DNA from: Ceratobasidium sp. AG-K | Taxonomy: Eukaryota > Basidiomycota > Agaricomycetes > Cantharellales > Ceratobasidiaceae | Length of the DNA: 64,000 nt | NCBI GenBank assembly: GCA_037039685.1 | Contig: JAWNGF010000001.1 | Location: forward strand, 4,526,001-4,590,000 | Reading direction: 5' to 3' | Part shown: piece by piece, positions 57,456 to 64,000 of the stretch | Numbering within the stretch: the stretch's first letter is position 1 | How the letters are laid out: each line of letters begins with the position of its first letter | Program-made: the position numbers and the translations under genes | The notes under the pieces: model-generated | Seen by the model: the letters and a program-made list of their open reading frames with translations, nothing else | Told to the model about the DNA's origin: nothing | Database searches by the model: none

Positions 57456-57736
57456 GGTGTTAATTCCCGAAAAACAACGAGCTGGGGTTCAGAGGGATAT
57501 GAAGGTCGACTGGTGGCCGGGACGTCATGTGTGCATCATACAGGCACGTTGACGAAAATACTCGGCTTTCGGGTAGATCGCCGAACCTTGGCGCTCTTAG
57601 AGTCGAGTCAATAAGGGCGCTTCAAGAAGTCCAGAACGAACAGAAAATCTGCCGGTAAAAGACGTAAAAGTGTATTGGGTGGCATGTGGTGGCCCCAGGT
57701 GCCAAACAACTGGAACGCAGCCACCATGCGCTGTTT

Positions 57737-57742
57737 CACGTG
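57737..57742. promoter_or_regulatory. CACGTG element immediately before SPT8
   Basis: TCACGTGAT site 12 bp before the proposed SPT8 ATG at 57755 and about 280 bp from the sirtuin start. Its closeness to the ATG implies a very short 5' UTR or a site inside the transcript. Confidence 0.45.
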
Positions 57743-57754
57743 ATCTCACCACAG

Positions 57755-60027
57755 ATGCAAGGCCTCAACTACGAAGATGAAGAAATGGAGTTTGAAGGCT
57801 CCAGTCCGTTCAACGCGGACGGGGACGGGGACGACGATGAAGCCGACACGGCCTCGGAGGATACGGAACCTGAGGAAGAGCCGGAACCAGAGCCGGAGCC
57901 CGACGTAGAGGACAGCGGCGAGGAGAGCGAGCAGGGCGAGGAATCGGACCAGGAGCCAGCTGAACGTGGCTCTTCCCCCCCGTCGGAGCACGAGGAGAGC
58001 GAGAGAACCAATGTCTTGGACACACAAAAGGGTGAGCTCGTTATTCGTGTGTTGTGCCCACTTACTGAAATTCCCTGGTTGGTAGGACCTATCGTACCAA
58101 TTCCGCCTGTGGTGCCGGTCCGTGCTGCCTCGCCTGCCGCACTCCGCCGTGCCATATTCGTAACCGATATATCAGCTTCGGCTCGCTCCTACTCTATCGA
58201 TCCCATCTGCGCGTACCCTCATCCTGTGGCCACCCATTCCCTTGCAGCATCTAGATGCATGACCCACCTCATGACTGGGTCAGACGACGGCTATATCCGT
58301 GACTATGACTTTTACGCTGGATGTAATGGCAAGGTGCTTCTGACCGCACCTCAGAGGCAACACTGTGGGCTCGGCGAAGGGGTTATGAAGGGTGGAGTGC
58401 TGAGAATGTGGTGGGAGAACCCATCAGGAGAGGGAAGCGTTCAATCATCAGGAGGGGATGTCACACCCGCCTCGACCAGCTCGCTCGAAAATGGACTCCC
58501 TTCCCCCGTCTATTGTATGGCGCTTCACTCGGATGCTCTATGGGGACTCTCGGGAACAGCGGTAAGCAGGGAGTGGATCTTGCATTCAAGTAACTGATTA
58601 CCTTCCAGGCCGGGAACATCAATCTGTTCACAGTACGGCATGATCCTGGGCGGGTGCATTTCGTCCTTCGTGGACACAAAGGACCTACTCTGGTTTAGCG
58701 CTCTCTGCCGACGAGAAAAAAGTCTATAGTGCTGGTTGGGACGGACACGCACTCGTAAGCCGGACTGCTCCCGCATCAAACTATATAGCTAATCAACCAG
58801 GTTTACCATCCACATTTAATTTCGGAACATCTTTCCGTAATTCAATCCTACCCCACCGACAATGCATCTTAGGAATGGGATTTGAACGTAGGCCAGATCG
58901 TCCGTCGATATCCATCTCACGGCGCGCAACTTGTCTCTATTGGGATACGGCCGATATCTTCCACAGCAGCGGACACAAGCTCGCCCGCAGCGGCTCCAGT
59001 TACCCTACCGTCCAATCCTTCGGAGAATACAATTGGCGCTTCCAATGGTGCAGACGTAACAATGGGTTCCCAAAAGTCCGCACCAGCGGGTTCACCTCGC
59101 TCAGTGAACGAAGACTACGACCCCTTGTTCGATGATCCTGAACTGGACGCTCCTGGCGACCTTGACCCGGGTGCGGTTGGTCGTGGTGTACTATCGACAT
59201 CTGCCTGGCGGTCCGCCGTGCCCACATTGGACCCCGAGGCATACGATCGGTACTCGCACAACATACTAATGACCGCCGCCATTGACGGACAAATCACAAT
59301 ATGGGATCGCCGTGTGGCCGGGTCCACTCCTGGCTCAGGAGTTGGAAAGTTGGACATCCCAGAGAAAACACCGCCTTGGTGTGTTTCGGTGAGGTCATAC
59401 TCCGAGCCTCGTGTATATTTTCTTATTATGTTTTTGGACTTGTGGAATATAGGCATGCTGGTCAGCAGACGGATCTCAACTCTACGCAGGCCGGCGTAAC
59501 GGTACCGTCGAGGTGTGGGATATGCGCCAAACGCGGAACCCACATGAAGGGACCCCTCGACTGCTTAGGACGCTCCGCAATCCCCTTAGTTCGGGCGCAG
59601 TCTCGTGCGTGGTCGCGTTCCCAGATGGCAAACACCTTGCATGGTGCGTTGATAGGAATTCCAACCAGCGATTGTCCACTCATGTGACTTTTGCTTCCTA
59701 GCGCTTCTCAGGACAACATTAGGTTGTGGAACGTATCTGCGGAGGCTCAAGCCGAAGCTGCAAGTCGCTCTAGGGTTGCACCATTTAAAATTATCGCAGG
59801 TCACCATGGAGGGACGATCTCCCAAATACGTACGTGCTTCCTCCACTGCTCACATTGTGGCGCCCTCTGATGAAGATGACATCTATATGCGTATTTTTGT
59901 ACGGGATTTGCCGGGTCTAGTGGTTGACGCGACGTCACGTTTCATGATCACTGCTAGTGGCAACCGAGGATGGTTCGGCGAGTCGACTAGAACGGTGCTT
60001 GTGCATGAGATGAAACCAGTGTACTGA
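57755..60027 (+). CDS. SPT8: SAGA complex subunit SPT8 (WD40)
   Basis: Multi-exon gene for Spt8, the WD40 subunit of SAGA that contacts TBP. A strongly acidic N-terminus (from MQGLNYEDEEMEFEGSSPF) precedes the WD region: YSIDPICAYPHPVATHSLAA, MTHLMTGSDDGYIRDYDFYA, LLTAPQRQHCGLGEGVMKGG, LRMWWENPSG, PVYCMALHSDALWGLSGTA, GNINLFTVRHDPGRVHFVLR, KKVYSAGWDGHAL, EWDLNVGQIVRRYPSHGAQL, NILMTAAIDGQITIWDRRVA and GRRNGTVEVWDMRQTRNPHE. It ends RTVLVHEMKPVY. The ATG at 57686 is an alternative start. One base seems missing at about 58688-58691, between GHKGPT and SGLALSADEKK; read as is, the frame stops. An unusually long intron (about 117 bp) precedes EWDLNVGQIV. Confidence 0.9.
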
Positions 60028-60386
60028 AGATGTATGTTTGTTTCTGGGGTTGCATAGCTGTCAATCTGTTATCAGTCAGCACTGCGCAATGACTTGTACA
60101 AATATAATGATTTGCTAAGTAGGGTCGGGTGGAACACGAGACTGTGGGAATCCTAAGCGAAACTAGATGTAGGAAGACAAGAATCCAGAGAGCCAGTACC
60201 GAGTCTCCGTTGTGCAGTCGCATCTTTTAGGTGCAGGTGCGACTCGGTCGCTTGGAACCCGCTGGGCTGGCTGCTCTCCGGCGGCAGCCCACACTAGCGG
60301 GCCCGGCACTCACCGCGGATTTGCGCACATTTTATAGCTCTCTGGTCAGAAACCGGGGTTACATTCTAGCCCACCACCCACTTGAC
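60028..60386. other. Intergenic region SPT8 to methyltransferase
   Basis: About 360 bp with no separate gene. An open frame in phase with the methyltransferase extends back to 60231, so a longer N-terminus is possible. Confidence 0.45.
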
Positions 60387-62117
60387 ATGGCTGCTGTCGC
60401 TTACCACCCCCATCCCCCGCCTGCTCTCACTCCGCCACCACACTTGCAACCCATGGATATCGACCCGCGGCCCTCATCGCCCACATCTTCAACCTCGACT
60501 GTGACTTCTAGTAGAACACCCGATTTTTTTCGCCAGCTGCACGAACGTGAGCTCAATTGTATGAACATGGTGAGCACGGTTTCAACCCTTTTTTCTGATG
60601 GAGTATTGACGTTGTTATGTCAGACTTACATGCTCCCTGCTGATGAACAAGAGATGAAAGTCGGTCTATTCCTATTTTAACTGAAACTGTCTTACACGCC
60701 GTCTTAGCGAATGGAGCTCGAGCACAGGATGATGAAGTTCATCATGGGGGGCAAAAACTATGTTGGCCCAGTCGCAGAGGCACTCGCCAAGACCCACAAC
60801 GTTCAGCGCCGAGTGCTTGATTGTGGCACAGGAAACGGACTCTGGTGAGCTCACAGGGCTCGAGGTTGTACCCTATCACTGATGAACTTTGTTCTTTTGT
60901 ACAATGGACGTATGTACGCGATCCTTCAACAAACCATTGTTTGTACCACCACATGGATCATCTGCACTGATTCTCTTCCAAACTTGCCACACACCTCAGG
61001 GCAGTGGAAATGGCTGACGAGTTCGACTGGGTAGAGGTGACGGGCGTGGACCTCGCTCCAGTTCAACCTCGGTAAGTTAATTGGCAACTGAAGCAAGGTG
61101 TTACTTTAACCTCAATGCTCCACCATATTTAGAAAAGTCCCCCCAAATTGCGTGTAAGTCGCTTTCCTTCTCGGAGCGCACTGCCCGCCCCGCTTGCGCA
61201 TCTGATTATCAATAGCTAACCTTCATTCGCCCTGTAGCTTCGAGCTCTTCGATCTCGATGGACAACGGTACGTTCAAAACAAAGTTTCGCACGGGTCAAG
61301 TAGGCTCGACATCTAATTTACTCGGCCACGCAGACTGCCGTATCCAGATGACTGGTTTGATGTTGTCCATGCACGCTCAGTTTACATAGGGGTGAGTTTC
61401 CCTTACTTTCCGCATGCTTGGAATCTCCCATCACCCAAGCCCTCCCGACGATCCAAACCTTACCTGCAATATCTAAGCTAAATCCGGGTCTGATCAACAC
61501 TCTTACCAGGTCCGGCACTATAGCACTTTTCTCCGCGAACTTGCTCGGGTACTGCGTCCAGGCGGCGTAGCGATCTTTGCTGAGGTCGAGAGCACGCCAT
61601 TTGCTGATAAGAAACAGCGCATTCAACCTGGTGTACGCGGCGGAGCGCCGGGGTGGACTGAATACTGGGAGCAGGTCCGCCATCGTTGGGTCAGCTAGGC
61701 GTAGACGTTGGCATTCCCTCTCGGCTCCGATCATGCGTCCGGGAAACTCGAGAGTTTGAGAGCATCGTTGCGCAAGAGGCTTTGGTCCCGATTGGGTTTT
61801 GGCCCAAAGGTGAGTGCCGATTCTTTCGATCTGAATAGGCAGCTGATATCGGGTATAGATCCCGTTGTGCTCTCGATCGGGCAGTTGGCTTGGATGAACT
61901 ATGACAATCTATTGCTCGCATTTCGACCACTCTTGCTCGACCATGGGATTACGCCCGACAAGGTTGCGGCGCTTATAGAAGAAGCACAGAACGATCTCTA
62001 CCATCCCAAGGTGTGCATTCCAACTTTCCATTACATCGGTAGCAGGAATGATATGATATATTCCAGGTTCAGCCCTTTTGCTGCTGGCATATTGTGCACG
62101 CCCGCAAAGCTCGGTAA
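60387..62117 (+). CDS. SAM-dependent methyltransferase (LaeA/UMTA-like class I fold)
   Basis: Intron-rich gene. Pro/Ser-rich N-terminus (MAAVAYHPHPPPALTPPPHL), a segment YMLPADEQEMK, RMELEHRMMKFIMGGKNYVG, then motif I RRVLDCGTGNGLW, AVEMADEFDWVEVTGVDLAP, FELFDLDGQRLPYPDDWFDV, VHARSVYIG and FLRELARVLRPGGVAIFAEV. The C-terminal half has FESIVAQEALVPIGFWPK, DPVVLSIGQLAWMNYDNLLL and, after a final intron, VQPFCCWHIVHARKAR. This layout is common among basidiomycete methyltransferases of secondary metabolism or regulation; the substrate is unknown. A missing base at about 61695-61696 separates EQVRHRWVS from LGVDVGIPSRL. Stop TAA 62115-62117 requires the last intron; unspliced reading would end at 62139. 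Confidence 0.78.
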
Positions 62118-62408
62118 AGAAATAGACGCGTCCGACTGAATTCGCAGATATCGCTCATTTGCTATCGATTATGTTATGGTGTACATTAAACTTGGCACGG
62201 CTTTTCACTCATTCCCACTCGACTGTAACCTTGTACTCGCGATTCCATTCAGCATTCAAATACTACAAAAACATCACAAACAGGTGTTACAAGGCGTCGG
62301 GGGCACGCCACAACGTAAAACGAACACCCGAGGATAAAAAATGGGATACATAGAAAAATGGGACGCGCGAATAACAAACCCCAACTAAGCACCACGACCA
62401 CTGAGCAC

Positions 62409-64000
62409 CTACTCGGCGCCCTCGGGCTTGCTCGAAAAGTCGTTCAGGACGGCAATGGCCTCGCTGACCTTGGCGTGCATGGCGTCGGGTGTGTCGAGCA
62501 AGTGCAGCAGCTCAGAGTTGTCCATCTCGAGCAACATTCCAGTGATCTTGCCAGCAAGCTCAGGCTCAGACCTAAGAAGTAATCAGCTCGTGCGCAAAAA
62601 AAAACTCAAGGATCTGCAACTCACTGATGGATCTGCAGATAAATCATCTCGCCGAGCATTTGCTTTTGCTCCATCGGGCTAGCATTGGCCAAAGCCTGGG
62701 CCGTCTCGGGCGGGATAGCGCCCTGGCCAGCAGGGCGAGCGGCAGTTTGGCTACGAGGCGCTGCGGCGGCAGCAGGGGGGCGTCCAGCAGCAGGAGCGCC
62801 GGCGGGGGGACGGCCCGCGGGAATGCCACCGGCAGGAGAAGGAGCGGCAGGGGGCGCACTCGTAGCGGGAGCAGCAGCGGATCGGGCCCCGTTGGCGGCC
62901 GGCGCAGCAGCGGGCTGCGCATTGGACTGGCGGGGGGTCGAGCCAGCAGGTGGGGGTGGCGCACCGGCGCCATTAGCGCGAGGCGCACTGGGAGCACTAG
63001 GGGCGCCACCGCGACCATAGCCTGGCTGGGGCGGGTAACCCTGGGGAGGAGCGCCACCGCCATACGGGACGGGCACAGGCATGCCGGGCATCTGGCCCGG
63101 GGGAGGATAGCGGCCACGAGGGGGCATCATGCCAGGCTGGGGATAACCCATGACGCCGCCACGACCGCCTTGGGGAGGGTATGCACCGGGACCAGGAGGA
63201 CCATAGTACATCTGGGGCTGCATGTACCCAGGGCCCATCATCGGTGCCTGTTGCATGCGCATCTGGTTGCGCTGGATAATCTGGCCCTCGAGTTGTTGAC
63301 GACGGACGTCACGGCGCTGGGCGAGCGACACATAGAGCGGCTTGGACCCAATCATCTTGTTGTTCATCTCGGTCACCGCCTTAGTCGCCTCGTCGGGGGT
63401 CGAGAAGCACACAAAGCCAAAGCCCTTGGAAATGTCGCGCTCGTTGCGCATAACCTTGCACGAGGTGATGGTGCCAAAGGCCTCGAACTCGGCGCGGAGC
63501 TTGTCGTCGTCGACATCGTCATCCAAGTTCTTGACATACAAGTTGACGCCCGCATACTTGCTCTGGCGCTCTTGTTTGGCCTGCTCGTGCGATCGTTGCA
63601 ATTCACCAACGCGCTCGGATTTCTTCTGCGCGCGACCGACATAGAGCGGCCTGCCCTTGATGTCCTTCTCGTTCATCTCGTTGACCGCCTGTTCGGCCTC
63701 TTCGTGCTTCTCATAGTTGACAAAGCCAAACCCGCGACTCTTGCCCTCGTGATCGGTCTGAAGGACAGCCGAGGTGATGGTCCCAAACGGCTCGAACATG
63801 GCCTTGAACTCGGACTCGGTGACCTCAGGGTCGAGGTTCTTGACAAAGACGTTGGTAAACTGGGACCGCTGTTCGTCGATTTGGGACTGGCGCTCCTATA
63901 CACGACATCAGACTCGACTCGACCGAGACACATTGACAACCAACCTTGCGAGAAATATGGTGGCCAACAAACACCTGCTTGTCGTTCAAAAGCATGCGGT
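62409..64000 (-). CDS. PAB1: Poly(A)-binding protein PAB1, 5' end outside window
   Basis: Three exons of cytoplasmic poly(A)-binding protein are present; RRM1 and most of RRM2 lie beyond 64000. At the edge RRM2 ends with [21 protein letters not shown]3 follows ([40 protein letters not shown]), then RRM4 ([40 protein letters not shown]). A long Pro/Gly/Ala/Met linker leads to the MLLE (PABC) domain: [14 protein letters not shown], joined across an intron to [20 protein letters not shown] and [19 protein letters not shown]. The MLLE domain recruits PAM2 proteins such as PAN3, a functional link to PAN2 in this window. No frame break is seen. Confidence 0.95.

Overview
This is a piece of a fungal nuclear genome, almost certainly an agaricomycete (mushroom-class basidiomycete). 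The evidence is: dense short introns of about 45-65 bp with GT(A/G)AGT donors and CTAAC-type branch points, compact gene spacing on both strands, housekeeping proteins of basidiomycete type, and a secreted pectinolytic enzyme ending in a fungal cellulose-binding module. The repertoire (PL4 lyase with CBM1, F-box/LRR-like remnant, tandem ZZ-finger genes) suggests Rhizoctonia/Ceratobasidiaceae, but that is inference. I recognise about 25 protein genes and no RNA genes, CRISPR arrays or intact transposons.

Layout. 1.6-12.7 kb: mitochondrial ribosomal protein MRPL20, complex I NDUFA9-like subunit, UTP3/SAS10 (18S rRNA processing), TOM22, two tandem ZZ zinc-finger paralogues and the mitochondrial phosphate carrier. 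13.3-17.0 kb: a secreted PL4-CBM1 rhamnogalacturonan lyase and a WW-domain protein. 17.0-22.7 kb: a 5.7-kb gene-poor stretch. 22.7-31.2 kb: a large low-complexity protein with a small Cys motif, a MOB kinase activator and splicing factor PRP6. 31.7-35.1 kb: a tandem array of three RCF2/HIG1-type respiratory supercomplex factor genes, the first truncated. 36.3-43.2 kb: a VHS/SH3 protein, a PA-TM-RING ubiquitin ligase and a SYLF (Ysc84-like) protein. 43.7-50.3 kb: PAN2 and CDC45 head to tail, 58 bp apart. 51.5-64.0 kb: a broken F-box/LRR-like gene, KNR4/SMI1, MSS51, a class III (SIRT5-like) sirtuin, SAGA subunit SPT8, a SAM methyltransferase, and the 3' part of poly(A)-binding protein.

The genes do not form a pathway. 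Mitochondrial functions are frequent (MRPL20, NDUFA9, TOM22, phosphate carrier, three RCF2 copies, MSS51, SIRT5-like), and PAN2, PABP and PRP6 belong to mRNA metabolism. CACGTG palindromes lie within about 110 bp of the start codons of at least seven genes.

The most striking observation is that many conserved, mostly essential genes (UTP3, PRP6, PAN2, CDC45, SPT8, MSS51, sirtuin, methyltransferase, PL4) are each interrupted by one or more single-base frame breaks, several beside homopolymer runs. I read most of these as consensus errors rather than pseudogenes; automatic gene models here should be treated with caution. I found no convincing new biological system.
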